Shown here: positions 1 to 7,484 of the stretch, piece by piece
How the letters are laid out: every line of letters starts with the position of its first letter
Numbering within the stretch: position 1 is the first letter of the stretch
NCBI GenBank assembly: GCA_016764135.1
Contig: JAESSL010000066.1
Span: forward strand, 1 to 11,960
Direction of reading: 5' to 3'
Source of the DNA: Alphaproteobacteria bacterium
Lineage (GTDB): Bacteria; Pseudomonadota; Alphaproteobacteria; UBA8366; GCA-2717185
DNA length: 11,960 nt
Translations under genes and position numbers: made by a program
The notes under the pieces: model-generated
Databases searched by the model: none
What the model was told of the DNA's origin: nothing
The model's input: only the letters and a program-made list of their open reading frames with translations

Positions 1-789
1 ATGTGCACACCCGCCATGCTGGATCACTATTGCGACGGCCTAACAGTGGATCGCGCACGATATAACAAACCCAACTTTTGGGATAAGCCCGCTGCGCCTG
101 CGATGATGGTCAGTCAGGTTGATGTCGGCTACAAGGGCGCGCAGTTCGAAAACGCCTTTGGCAATTTGTGGATTCGTCAGGAATGGGACTTTCATCATCC
201 GATATTTCCGGATCGCGAGTACCGCCGGACTTCCACGATTCTCGACATCTATGAGTGGCGCAACCGCTCCGTCGTTAAACAGGAGGTGAGCGTTTTTGAT
301 GGGTCGAAGCTCATCGTTCGCGGCATTCACCATCAAAGTTTTCTATTGAACCAGACTTCAGGAAAACTCGCCCTGCGCGACCCAAAAAAGAAAGAAGGCG
401 TCCGAAAATTCGAAGCGCCAGCCGGTGAGACGATCGAAAGCATTGATCGCAACATCGATATAGAAATGTGCGGCGTATTTTTCCACGGGAACCGAAGCTA
501 TCACACAGATAAAAGCGCATCGGAGGCGCTTGGCTTTGACGAGGTCGTCGTTGGCGGCAGAATGACGATGTCCCTTATCGGTCAGATGCTCGAGCAACAT
601 TTCGGACAGGGCTATTACGAAGGCGGAACGCTTGATGTGAAGTTCGTCAACATCGTCTGGCCAGACGACCACGTCACCGCGAAGGGCGTCATCACCGACA
701 CGAAAGACGGGAAGGCGAACATCAAGGTCTGGATGGAAAAAGACGACGGCACGGTCGCCGTCGTAGGTTCCGCCTCCGCCGTAATATAG
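1..789 (+). CDS. MaoC-like double-hotdog dehydratase/hydratase, probably 5'-truncated
   Basis: This appears to be a (R)-specific enoyl-CoA hydratase or FAS1-type dehydratase acting on acyl-CoA thioesters in the cytoplasm. The visible protein is 262 residues with two hotdog halves. Residues about 3-120 resemble the N-terminal FAS1-like dehydratase half (a TPAMLDHY opening, then WDFHHPIFPDREYRRTS and HHQSF). Residues about 140-262 resemble the MaoC half (SYHTDKSASEALGF near 166-179, GGRMTMSLIG near 185-194). The first ATG is base 1 of the window. The opening text matches what normally lies some residues inside this family, so the true start is probably upstream. His168 fits the hydratase-2 motif histidine, but the Asp expected about five residues earlier is Gly163 here. 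The exact substrate is unknown. Family assignment is fairly secure from the pattern; activity is not. The 94-residue gene lies 77 bp downstream on the same strand. Confidence 0.8.
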   Translation: MCTPAMLDHYCDGLTVDRARYNKPNFWDKPAAPAMMVSQVDVGYKGAQFENAFGNLWIRQEWDFHHPIFPDREYRRTSTILDIYEWRNRSVVKQEVSVFDGSKLIVRGIHHQSFLLNQTSGKLALRDPKKKEGVRKFEAPAGETIESIDRNIDIEMCGVFFHGNRSYHTDKSASEALGFDEVVVGGRMTMSLIGQMLEQHFGQGYYEGGTLDVKFVNIVWPDDHVTAKGVITDTKDGKANIKVWMEKDDGTVAVVGSASAVI

Positions 790-810
790 GGAAGCCCCAC
801 CCCCCTCAAT

Positions 811-848
811 TCTCACCTGTCTCCGTATTTCTCACCCATCTCCGCATT
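811..848 (+). repeat. 19-bp imperfect tandem repeat, two copies
   Basis: TCTCACCTGTCTCCGTATT at 811-829 is followed directly by TCTCACCCATCTCCGCATT at 830-848. The two agree at 16 of 19 positions. The block is pyrimidine-rich on the + strand and fills most of the gap between the MaoC-like gene and the 94-residue gene, ending just before the latter's ribosome binding site. It may be a slippage duplication or a paired protein-binding site; nothing in the sequence decides between them. Confidence 0.7.
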
Positions 849-866
849 TCTTAGTTGAGAGGTGAT

Positions 867-1151
867 ATGAACCTTAAATCTTTCAAAGCGTCTCTCGGCC
901 AAGACGCCCCGCCGGAAGATACGGAATTAGCGCTGCAAGCTTTATGGTATCAAGGTAAAGGCGATTGGCATAAAGCCCACCAATGCGCGCAAGCGCAAGA
1001 CGACCCTATAGGAGCGTGGGTCCACGCACATTTACACCGTGTCGAAGGCGATAACGCCAATGCCGGATACTGGTATAACCGCGCAAAACAACCGGCATCT
1101 GCAGCGCCTTTAAACGAAGAATGGGAGGAGATCGTATCCGCCCTTATGTAA
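867..1151 (+). CDS. Conserved-looking small protein of unknown function (94 aa)
   Basis: No named domain is recognised. The protein is soluble, with no signal peptide or membrane segment. It is rich in Trp, His and Ala and reads like two or three short amphipathic helices of the TPR/Sel1 type: ALQALWYQGKGDWHKAHQ, then a WVHAHLHRVEGDNANAGYWYNRA-like stretch (about residues 51-73), then an EEWEEIVSALM end. From memory, similar proteins with the same W-H-AH, AHLHR-EGD and YWY-RA signature occur as stand-alone hypotheticals in several bacterial phyla; this could not be searched. The ATG at 867 is chosen over the in-frame TTG at 855 because GAGAGG (857-862) sits 4 bases before it, although that spacing is short. 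The gene converges on the spoVR-like gene with a 71-bp gap that shows no clear hairpin terminator. Confidence 0.75.
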   Translation: MNLKSFKASLGQDAPPEDTELALQALWYQGKGDWHKAHQCAQAQDDPIGAWVHAHLHRVEGDNANAGYWYNRAKQPASAAPLNEEWEEIVSALM

Positions 1152-1222
1152 TAATCTTGCGCTGCAAACATTAGGTCGTACGCGGCAATCAATTCCCGTG
1201 ATGGCTTTTCATTTATTCGCGA

Positions 1223-2839
1223 TTAGACAAGGCATAGTTCGGCGGCCTCGCTTTCTTCTTCCGTGTTGATTTTTGCGACGCCCTCGTTGGTGCATTTCAG
1301 GCCATCGAGAATTTCACCGGTGGCGGCGTCTTCGGTCAACAGGACGACGTCGAATCCCCACAAAACCCGTACTTGCTCCAAGACGCGGCGGGCCTCGGAT
1401 GATTTTGCGGGAATCTGGTCATGCATCATATGTTTCAGGGTCAAGGTTCGGTCGTCATCCATCGCCGCGCCGACGACCTGAATGTCCAACTCCATAGCGG
1501 TGACCGTATAACTTTTTGACAAGGCCCGCCGAATGGAGCGATAGCCCTGCGCGTTATGAATGGCGTTCACGAGAAGAGTTTCTTCGTTCGAATCGTCATG
1601 CACTTGAAACAGACGGAACTTTCGAATGAGATGCGGGCTGAGAAATTGCAGGATGAAGCTCTCATCGCGATAGTTTCGCCAAGCGTCCTTCAACACATGC
1701 ATTGTCTTGTTGCATCCGCTGATATCCGGAAACCATTCCCGGTCCTCGTCCGTCGGTTCCTCGCAGATTCGTTTGATATCCTGCATCATGGCGAACCCGA
1801 GAGCATAAGGGTTAAGGCCGCCATACCCTCGGGAGTCGAAGGACGGCTGCGCAATCACACGGCTATGGTAATCGATGAACTCCAACATCGCGCCGTCGCC
1901 GATCAATCCCTTATCGTATAACCGGTTCATGATTTCGTAGTGGCAAAAACAGGCGCAGCCCTCATTCATGACTTTGGTTTGTTTTTGCGGGTAAAAGTAC
2001 TGCGCGGTCGTACGGACGATCCGCAGAATTTCTCGTTGCCATCCATCGAGAACAGGGCTTTGTTTTTCCAACATGTACAGCAGATTTGATTCCGGCAATC
2101 CCAGGCGCGTCGCCAAAGCCGCCTTTCGCTGTTGTTCCTCTTTTTCCGGTGTTTCGGAATCATCCAGAGGCGGGAGCGTTCGCCACAAATCATTGTAATT
2201 GTCTCGTTCATGATCAAGGCGACGAGCGTCCCGCGACTTTAGTTCAGCTTCGCTTTTTGTGGGTATGCGCGTGTATCGATCCACGCCGTTTTCACGAATA
2301 GCGTGGGCGGCGTCCAGAATTGCCTCAACCGCGTCTAGGCCGTGGCGCTCTTCACATTGCGCGATGTAGTCCCGCGCATATTGCATGTAATCCAGAATCG
2401 CCGAGGCGTCCGTCCACTGCTGAAACAAATGGTTGTTCTTGAAAAAGTGATTATGACCAAACGCCGCATGCGCCATCACCATCACCTGCATGGTGATGGA
2501 ATTTTCTTCCATGATATAAGAAATACAGGGGTTGGCGTTGATGACAATTTCGTAGGCCAACCCGGTATCCCCTTTGCGATACATGGATTCGTTGCGAACA
2601 AAACTCTTCCCAAACGACCAATGCTTGTACATAAGCGGCAGCCCGACGGTCGAGTAGGCGTCCAGCATTTGCTCCGCCGTAATGACTTCAATCTGATTGG
2701 GATAAACGTCCAGCCCCATTTCTTCGACGGCGATCTCCTCAATCGCGTCCAGGCTGCGTTTCAGCGTATCGAAATCCCAATCCTTTCCGGTGTAGAGAAA
2801 ATTCTCGATCCGGCTTTTTTGCTGTTTTGCGGCTGGCAT
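1223..2839 (-). CDS. ycgB: SpoVR family protein (YcgB-like)
   Basis: The product is 538 residues, close to E. coli YcgB (about 510), and belongs to the SpoVR family. The Bacillus member is needed for spore cortex formation, but in proteobacteria the role is unclear and linked to stress and stationary-phase survival. Visible family hallmarks are an opening with the WDFDTLKRSLDAIEEIA helix, GLPLMYKHWSFGK near residues 66-78, and a His-rich HAAFGHNHFFKNNHLF stretch near 124-139 that could bind metal. A Cys/His segment MNEGCACFCHYEIMNRLYDKG and a GGLNPYALGFAMMQDI segment follow. It is the last gene of the kinase-VWA-SpoVR operon. The start at 2839 has an excellent Shine-Dalgarno, AGGAGG (complement of 2848-2853), lying inside the end of the upstream yeaH gene, only 3 bp away. 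The two genes are therefore probably translationally coupled. Confidence 0.95.
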   Translation of the reverse strand: MPAAKQQKSRIENFLYTGKDWDFDTLKRSLDAIEEIAVEEMGLDVYPNQIEVITAEQMLDAYSTVGLPLMYKHWSFGKSFVRNESMYRKGDTGLAYEIVINANPCISYIMEENSITMQVMVMAHAAFGHNHFFKNNHLFQQWTDASAILDYMQYARDYIAQCEERHGLDAVEAILDAAHAIRENGVDRYTRIPTKSEAELKSRDARRLDHERDNYNDLWRTLPPLDDSETPEKEEQQRKAALATRLGLPESNLLYMLEKQSPVLDGWQREILRIVRTTAQYFYPQKQTKVMNEGCACFCHYEIMNRLYDKGLIGDGAMLEFIDYHSRVIAQPSFDSRGYGGLNPYALGFAMMQDIKRICEEPTDEDREWFPDISGCNKTMHVLKDAWRNYRDESFILQFLSPHLIRKFRLFQVHDDSNEETLLVNAIHNAQGYRSIRRALSKSYTVTAMELDIQVVGAAMDDDRTLTLKHMMHDQIPAKSSEARRVLEQVRVLWGFDVVLLTEDAATGEILDGLKCTNEGVAKINTEEESEAAELCLV

Positions 2840-2842
2840 GGC

Positions 2843-4159
2843 TCAGCCCTCCTTTTGCGTCGTGAACAAATCCCGAAAAATCGGAAAAATATCGGGCGGA
2901 CGGGCGGCGCGATGCATGGCGAAATTGTCGTATTCCTCCTGAACGACGCTGTAGGCGCGCCACAGTTTCGTTGCGTTGCTTTCGTCTTTGAACAAGTCCT
3001 CCTCGTGTTCCTCCATAACCTCGATATAGGCGAAGTATTGGCACGCAGGCATAATGCTCTCGCGCAACATAGCGACGCAGACTTCCTGATCCTGACCAAA
3101 AGTATCGCCGTCGGAGGCTTGGGCCGCGTATATGTTCCAGGTTGACGTTGGATATCGATCCGCAACGATTTTACGCATTTCCTCCAGCGCGGTGGACACG
3201 ACGGTGCCGCCGGTTTCGGTGGAGTAAAAAAAGGTCTCCTCGTCGACTTCCGACGCCTGGCTAGTGTGGCGAATAAAGACAATGTCGACCTTTTTGTAGC
3301 GCCGGATAAGGAACAAATGCAGCAGCATGAAAAACCGCTTGGCGAGGTCCTTTTTGTCCTCGGACATGGAGCCCGAAACATCCATCAGGCAAAACATGAC
3401 CGCGCGCGTGTTTGGAATGGGAAATTTGGTGTAGTTTCTAAAACGAACATCCGTGGGATCGATATAGGGAATAATCCGTCGGCGCCGTCGAAAGGTCTCT
3501 AGTTCCGCTTCAATCTCACTGATGCGTCGCTGGTCTTCATCGCCCAGGAAGGACCGGGATCGCAGAACCTCCAACTCATTTTCCAAATCATCTATCGCTT
3601 TCAAACGGGGACGTTTGAGCCCGATCCGGCGCGTCAGGCTGTGGCGCATAGTCCGCCGCAAATCCATATTCGCCGGCGACCCGGTCTTAACGATTCCCGC
3701 GCGTCGGTTCTCGAATTCGAGAAGCTCCTTGAGCTCCTTTTTCACGAGATCCGGCAGCGCCAGATCTTCAAAGAAGATATCCAGAAACTCCTCGCGCGTG
3801 AGCGTAAAGCGAAAATCATCGTCGCCTTCGCCGTCCTCGGACGCCTCTTGCCCATCATCGCCCGGACCGGAACCCGACCCCGATGGCGGTCGAGCGATCT
3901 GGTCTCCTTTAACAAATTTTTTGTTGCCCGGAAAAATACGCTCGGACACGCCCTTGGCGTGATCATAGACAAACCGCGGTTCGTGCAACCCCTTGGACGG
4001 GATGGAAATACGGCCATCGGCGCTGATGTCGGCGACTTTGCCGCTATTTACAGCTTCCTTGACCCCCTGCCGGATTTCTTCACGCGCACGGCGCAAAAAT
4101 CGTTGGCGGTTGATAACGCTCTTACCTTTGGGATTTAGTCGACGATCAATAAAATACAT
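2843..4159 (-). CDS. yeaH: YeaH/YhbH family VWA-domain protein (DUF444, UPF0229)
   Basis: The product is 438 residues (E. coli YeaH is about 427). The N-terminus is basic and ends in a flexible acidic/Gly-Ser linker at about residues 92-116. A helical, charged middle follows (about 120-230). The C-terminal half (about 250-430) is a von Willebrand factor A domain. The metal-ion site is visible as DVSGS at 260-264 (DxSxS), with a TGGT that may supply the distal Thr near 316-319. The family is a cytoplasmic partner of the PrkA/YeaG kinase, encoded next to it in many bacteria; its molecular role is not established. The ATG at 4159 is preceded by GAGG six bases upstream. The gene is 66 bp downstream of the kinase gene and 3 bp upstream of the SpoVR gene, consistent with one transcript. 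Confidence 0.95.
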   Translation of the reverse strand: MYFIDRRLNPKGKSVINRQRFLRRAREEIRQGVKEAVNSGKVADISADGRISIPSKGLHEPRFVYDHAKGVSERIFPGNKKFVKGDQIARPPSGSGSGPGDDGQEASEDGEGDDDFRFTLTREEFLDIFFEDLALPDLVKKELKELLEFENRRAGIVKTGSPANMDLRRTMRHSLTRRIGLKRPRLKAIDDLENELEVLRSRSFLGDEDQRRISEIEAELETFRRRRRIIPYIDPTDVRFRNYTKFPIPNTRAVMFCLMDVSGSMSEDKKDLAKRFFMLLHLFLIRRYKKVDIVFIRHTSQASEVDEETFFYSTETGGTVVSTALEEMRKIVADRYPTSTWNIYAAQASDGDTFGQDQEVCVAMLRESIMPACQYFAYIEVMEEHEEDLFKDESNATKLWRAYSVVQEEYDNFAMHRAARPPDIFPIFRDLFTTQKEG

Positions 4160-4225
4160 GGTGCGCCTCGGCTGATTGTTGACGTTCCGCAGCCCCTCTC
4201 CACTTCGAAACCGGTTACTCGGCGA

Positions 4226-6169
4226 TCAGTTCGACTTGTTCACCCGCATGTACCAGTCGACCAACCGATGAACCTGACGGTAGGTGTATTTTTCACTCAC
4301 CATACGTTCGACAAACTCGTTGTGCTTGCTTTCGGTTTCCTTGTCCTTCTTCGTCCCGAAGCTGATGACCGGGAGCAGGTCTTCCACCTGACTGAACATG
4401 CGTTTTTCAATCACCTCGCGCAGTTTTTCATAGGAGGTCCAGCTTGGGTTCTCGCCTTCGTTATTGGCGCGCGCGCGAAGCGTAAATTTAACGACCTCGT
4501 TGCGAAAATCCTTCGGGTTGGAAATGCCTGCAGGCTTTTCAATTTTAGACAATTCCTGTTCCAGAACCTGGGGATCCAGCAGTTGCCCCGTATCGGGGTC
4601 CTTGTGGTCCTGCCCTTCTATCCAGGCGTCTGCATATGTGATGTAGCGATCAAACAGGTTTTGACCATAATCCCCGTATGATTCCAGATAGGCTTTCTGT
4701 ATTTCAAGCCCAATGAACTCGGCGTATCGGGTAACGATCTCGCCTTTAATGAACTCCAGGTACCGCGCTTCAACCTCGTCCGGAAACTGTTCGCGCAGAA
4801 TTGCCTGTTCCATCACATACATTAGATGGACCGGGTCCGCCGAAACCTCCATCGAGTCGTAATTGAAAGTTTCCGCCAGAACCTTGAAGGCGAATCTGGT
4901 CGATATTCCCTCCATGCCTTCATCGACGCCTGCGGCGTCCCGATACTCCTGAATGGGTTTCGCGTTGGGATCAACGTCTTGAAGCTTTTCACCGTTATAG
5001 ACGCGCATCTTTGAGTAAATATTGGAGTTCTCATGCTCCTTCAGACGCGACATGACAGAAAGTTGGGACATCATTTCCAGTGTCCCCGGTGCGCAGGGCG
5101 CGTCGTTCAATTCGCTGTTCTTGAGCAGTTTGTCATAGATGGCTGTTTCTTCATCGACACGGAGACAATACGGTACCTTGATGACGCATACCCGATCGAT
5201 GAAAGCCTCGTTGTTTTTGTTGTTTTTAAAGGCGCGCCACTCGGCTTCATTGGAGTGTGCGAGGACAATGCCCTGGAACGGTATGGTGCCTAAGCCCTCC
5301 GTGCCGACGTAGTTACCTTCCTGGGTAGCCGTCAGCAGCGGATGCAGCATTTTTATGGGCGCCTTGAACATTTCGACAAATTCAAGAAGGCCCTGGCCCG
5401 TGAGATTCAAGCCGCCGCTATAGGAATACGCGTCGCTGTCGTTCTGGCTGAAATACTCGAGTTTGCGAATATCGACTTTCCCGACCAGTGACGAAATATC
5501 CTGATTGTTTTCATCGCCGGGCTCGGTTTTTGAGACGCAAATCTGACGCAATTTAGACGGATAGAGTTTAACCACGGTGAATTTGGAAATATCTCCTTCA
5601 AATTCGAACAGACGTTTTAACGCCCAGGGCGACATGAGACCGGTCAAGCGACGTCGGGGAATATTGTATTTTTCCTCCAGTAGCGCTTCCATCTCAACCG
5701 GATTGAACAATCCCAGCGGGCTTTCAAAAACAGGGCTGATATCATCCCCGGCCTTCAACGTATAAAATGGCTCGAGTTCAATGAGAGATTTCAGGCATTC
5801 CGCAAGAGAGGACTTCCCCCCGCCCACCGGACCCAGCAGGTACAAAATTTGTTTGCGCTCTTCGAGCCCCTGGGCGGCATGGGTAAAGAATCCAACGATT
5901 CTTTCGACCGTTTCCTCCATACCGTAAAATTCAGAAAAATTAGGATAACGCTTTACCGTCCGGTTCATAAATATGCGACCCAACCGCTCATCTTTGCTGG
6001 TGTCCACAAGTTCCGGTTTGCCGATCGCGGCAATCATGCGTTCAGCCGTCGATGCGTACATGCCTGGATCTTCTCGACATCCATTCAAGTACTCTCGGAG
6101 CGATAATTCAGTTTCACGGTGTTGTTCAAAGGTTTCCTTGAACAGCGTAAAGACATCGTTATTTTCCAT
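4226..6169 (-). CDS. prkA: PrkA-family serine protein kinase (YeaG-like, AAA+ fold)
   Basis: The product is 647 residues, matching E. coli YeaG (644) end to end. The N-terminal AAA+ region carries Walker A GPVGGGKS at residues 113-120, preceded by ILYLL. A GIVLAHSNEAEW segment lies in the AAA core, where the Walker B/sensor region is expected. The C-terminal third corresponds to the PrkA kinase domain with a weak resemblance to eukaryotic-type kinases. YeaG is known from E. coli to act with YeaH in adaptation to prolonged nitrogen starvation. The start at 6169 has AGGAG nine bases upstream and follows a long AT-rich leader. This is the first gene of the operon with yeaH and ycgB. No frameshift or missing domain is seen, so it is likely functional. 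Confidence 0.95.
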   Translation of the reverse strand: MENNDVFTLFKETFEQHRETELSLREYLNGCREDPGMYASTAERMIAAIGKPELVDTSKDERLGRIFMNRTVKRYPNFSEFYGMEETVERIVGFFTHAAQGLEERKQILYLLGPVGGGKSSLAECLKSLIELEPFYTLKAGDDISPVFESPLGLFNPVEMEALLEEKYNIPRRRLTGLMSPWALKRLFEFEGDISKFTVVKLYPSKLRQICVSKTEPGDENNQDISSLVGKVDIRKLEYFSQNDSDAYSYSGGLNLTGQGLLEFVEMFKAPIKMLHPLLTATQEGNYVGTEGLGTIPFQGIVLAHSNEAEWRAFKNNKNNEAFIDRVCVIKVPYCLRVDEETAIYDKLLKNSELNDAPCAPGTLEMMSQLSVMSRLKEHENSNIYSKMRVYNGEKLQDVDPNAKPIQEYRDAAGVDEGMEGISTRFAFKVLAETFNYDSMEVSADPVHLMYVMEQAILREQFPDEVEARYLEFIKGEIVTRYAEFIGLEIQKAYLESYGDYGQNLFDRYITYADAWIEGQDHKDPDTGQLLDPQVLEQELSKIEKPAGISNPKDFRNEVVKFTLRARANNEGENPSWTSYEKLREVIEKRMFSQVEDLLPVISFGTKKDKETESKHNEFVERMVSEKYTYRQVHRLVDWYMRVNKSN

Positions 6170-6250
6170 AACATATCGCTCCTATATGGCGGCTTGTTGT
6201 TACAAAAATTTCCTCGGTGTTTCTCCTGTATCGTCAGAAAATTAAGATCA

Positions 6251-6280
6251 TTCTGAGACGAAAAATTAGTAGTTTATAAT
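6251..6280 (+). promoter_or_regulatory. Candidate + strand promoter facing the prkA promoter
   Basis: A perfect -10 box, TATAAT, lies at 6275-6280 on the + strand. TTCTGA at 6251-6256 is a poor -35 (3 of 6 matches, 18-bp spacer). Transcription would start near 6287 and run away from prkA into the intrinsic terminator at 6388-6411. In AT-rich DNA a chance TATAAT is quite possible, so the support comes mainly from the matching terminator. Confidence 0.3.
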
Positions 6281-6288
6281 ACGACTCT

Positions 6289-6327
6289 AATATCGACTGA
6301 TTTATGTAATGTTAAGATGTCGATATT
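6289..6327. repeat. 9-bp perfect inverted repeat in the prkA upstream region
   Basis: AATATCGAC at 6289-6297 and GTCGATATT at 6319-6327 are exact reverse complements, 21 bases apart, with centres 30 bp (about three helical turns) apart. The pair sits between the two facing -10 boxes. It could be an operator for a dimeric regulator, or a stem in RNA made from either strand. It would lie at the very 5' end of the predicted prkA leader. Confidence 0.6.
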
Positions 6328-6343
6328 TTATTCAACTTTTAAT

Positions 6344-6352
6344 ATTATACCA
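6344..6352 (-). promoter_or_regulatory. Extended -10 promoter for the prkA-yeaH-ycgB operon
   Basis: On the - strand the sequence reads TGGTATAAT, a perfect extended -10 element (TGn plus TATAAT). Extended -10 promoters do not need a strong -35, and none is obvious. The predicted transcript starts near 6337 and gives a leader of about 168 bases before the prkA ATG. No sigma-54 -24/-12 pattern was seen here, even though E. coli yeaGH is linked to nitrogen control. Confidence 0.45.
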
Positions 6353-6387
6353 CAATTTGTATATTTTATCCGATTACTCTCTACATC

Positions 6388-6411
6388 GTGATGAAAATCA
6401 CTGTTTTTTTT
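6388..6411 (+). terminator. Intrinsic terminator reading on the + strand
   Basis: The stem GTGAT (6388-6392), loop GAAA and ATCAC (6397-6401) are followed by TG and eight T residues at 6404-6411. This has the form of a rho-independent terminator on the + strand. Read on the - strand, the A tract comes first and no U tract follows, so it is poorly suited to ending the dehydrogenase transcript. No + strand gene is recognised upstream of it before the prkA start. Confidence 0.5.
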
Positions 6412-6414
6412 CAA

Positions 6415-7467
6415 TCAAGCGGCTTTATTCACTTGATGAAGTATCTCCTGAGCGAGCACATCAGCGATAGCGCCAGTGGAACGCCCCGTCGCTTTTGATC
6501 GATCAAAGATTGACCTTAATCGTTTGGGAATCCGATGGACCTGCTTCATCACTTTTTCACAATCATAATCGCCCTGAGCTTCCGCTGCGACATTGAGAAC
6601 ACCGCCCGCATTAATAACAAAATCCGGCGCATAGAGAATGCCGCGTTGAGAAAGAAATTGGTCGACACCGGGATGTGAAAGTTGATTGTTCGCGGCGCCG
6701 GCGACTGCCTTGGCTTTTAATGCGGCGACACTTTCATCGCTCAAAATCCGGCCCAAACCACAAGGCGCAAAAATATCCATCTCCTGCCGCATGATCCATT
6801 CAGGCGCCGTTTCGATGGCGTTAAAAACATCAACAGCGCGCCGTGTTTTCGTTCGATCGAGATCGCTCACCAGGAGCGTCGCGCCGGCTTTGTACAGCTT
6901 CTCGGCCAACTTCCAACCGACTGCGCCTAGCCCTTGAACGCCAATTCGAGCGCCGTTTAAATCCATACTACCAAATGCGACTTCAGCCGTTTCAAGGAGA
7001 CATCGGTAAACCCCTTCAGCGGTAAACCGGGAGGGGTCGCCGCTGGCGGCGCGCGTGGTTGACGATCCCGCGATAAATGGCGTGTGAACACGAATTTGAT
7101 CGACATCCGCGACGGTCATACCAACGTCTTCGCCTGTGATAAACTGGCCGTCCAGTTGGTTGAGCGCCTCCGCATACGCCCGTAGCAAGGCTGGCGACTT
7201 ACCTTGGGCAGGGTCGATCAGGACCACCGCTTTACCGCCGCCAAATGGTAACCCTGCAAGCGCATTTTTGTAGGTCATCCCTTTGGAGAGCCGCAAGGCG
7301 TCGCCTAGAGCATCGGCGCTATCGGCGTAATTCCAAAACCGGGTGCCGCCGAGCGCGGGCCCTAAACGGGTGTCATGGATTGCGATAATTGCTCTTAAAT
7401 TCGAAACAGCGTCATGAATGAAGAGGATTTTTTCGTGCGAGTCGAATTCCACATGTTCAAAGTACAT
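6415..7467 (-). CDS. Leucine/valine-type amino-acid dehydrogenase (Glu/Leu/Phe/Val dehydrogenase family)
   Basis: This enzyme would carry out NAD-dependent oxidative deamination of a branched-chain or related amino acid to the 2-oxo acid plus ammonium. The length of 350 residues is typical of leucine dehydrogenases (350-370). Key features are GPALGGTRFW (36-45), GMTYKNALAGLPFGGGK (63-79) holding the two lysines expected at the active site (Lys67 and Lys79), and TGEDVGMTV (111-119). A Rossmann motif GLGAVG (179-184) follows, with Asp202 after the second strand favouring NAD over NADP. The ATG at 7467 has AAGGAGG six bases upstream. It lies 17 bp after the oxidoreductase reading frame, so the two are almost certainly cotranscribed. 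Leu, Val, Ile and Phe preference cannot be told apart by eye. Confidence 0.9.
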   Translation of the reverse strand: MYFEHVEFDSHEKILFIHDAVSNLRAIIAIHDTRLGPALGGTRFWNYADSADALGDALRLSKGMTYKNALAGLPFGGGKAVVLIDPAQGKSPALLRAYAEALNQLDGQFITGEDVGMTVADVDQIRVHTPFIAGSSTTRAASGDPSRFTAEGVYRCLLETAEVAFGSMDLNGARIGVQGLGAVGWKLAEKLYKAGATLLVSDLDRTKTRRAVDVFNAIETAPEWIMRQEMDIFAPCGLGRILSDESVAALKAKAVAGAANNQLSHPGVDQFLSQRGILYAPDFVINAGGVLNVAAEAQGDYDCEKVMKQVHRIPKRLRSIFDRSKATGRSTGAIADVLAQEILHQVNKAA

Positions 7468-7484
7468 ACTAAGCCTCCTTTTCG

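Noticed and set aside
855..866. TTG at 855 as the start of the small protein
   Set aside because: The Shine-Dalgarno-like GAGAGG overlaps the TTG itself and precedes the ATG at 867, so the ATG is the better choice.
1152..1222. Bidirectional terminator between the 94-residue gene and spoVR
   Set aside because: No stem longer than a few bases followed by a T tract was found on either strand.
2342..3145. 267-codon + strand open frame across the spoVR/yeaH junction
   Set aside because: It is antisense to two well-recognised genes and crosses their boundary. It shows no family motif and has no Shine-Dalgarno; open antisense frames are common opposite GC-rich genes.
6388..6414. Terminator for the dehydrogenase operon on the - strand
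   Set aside because: On that strand the A tract precedes the hairpin and no U tract follows, so it does not fit an intrinsic terminator in that direction.
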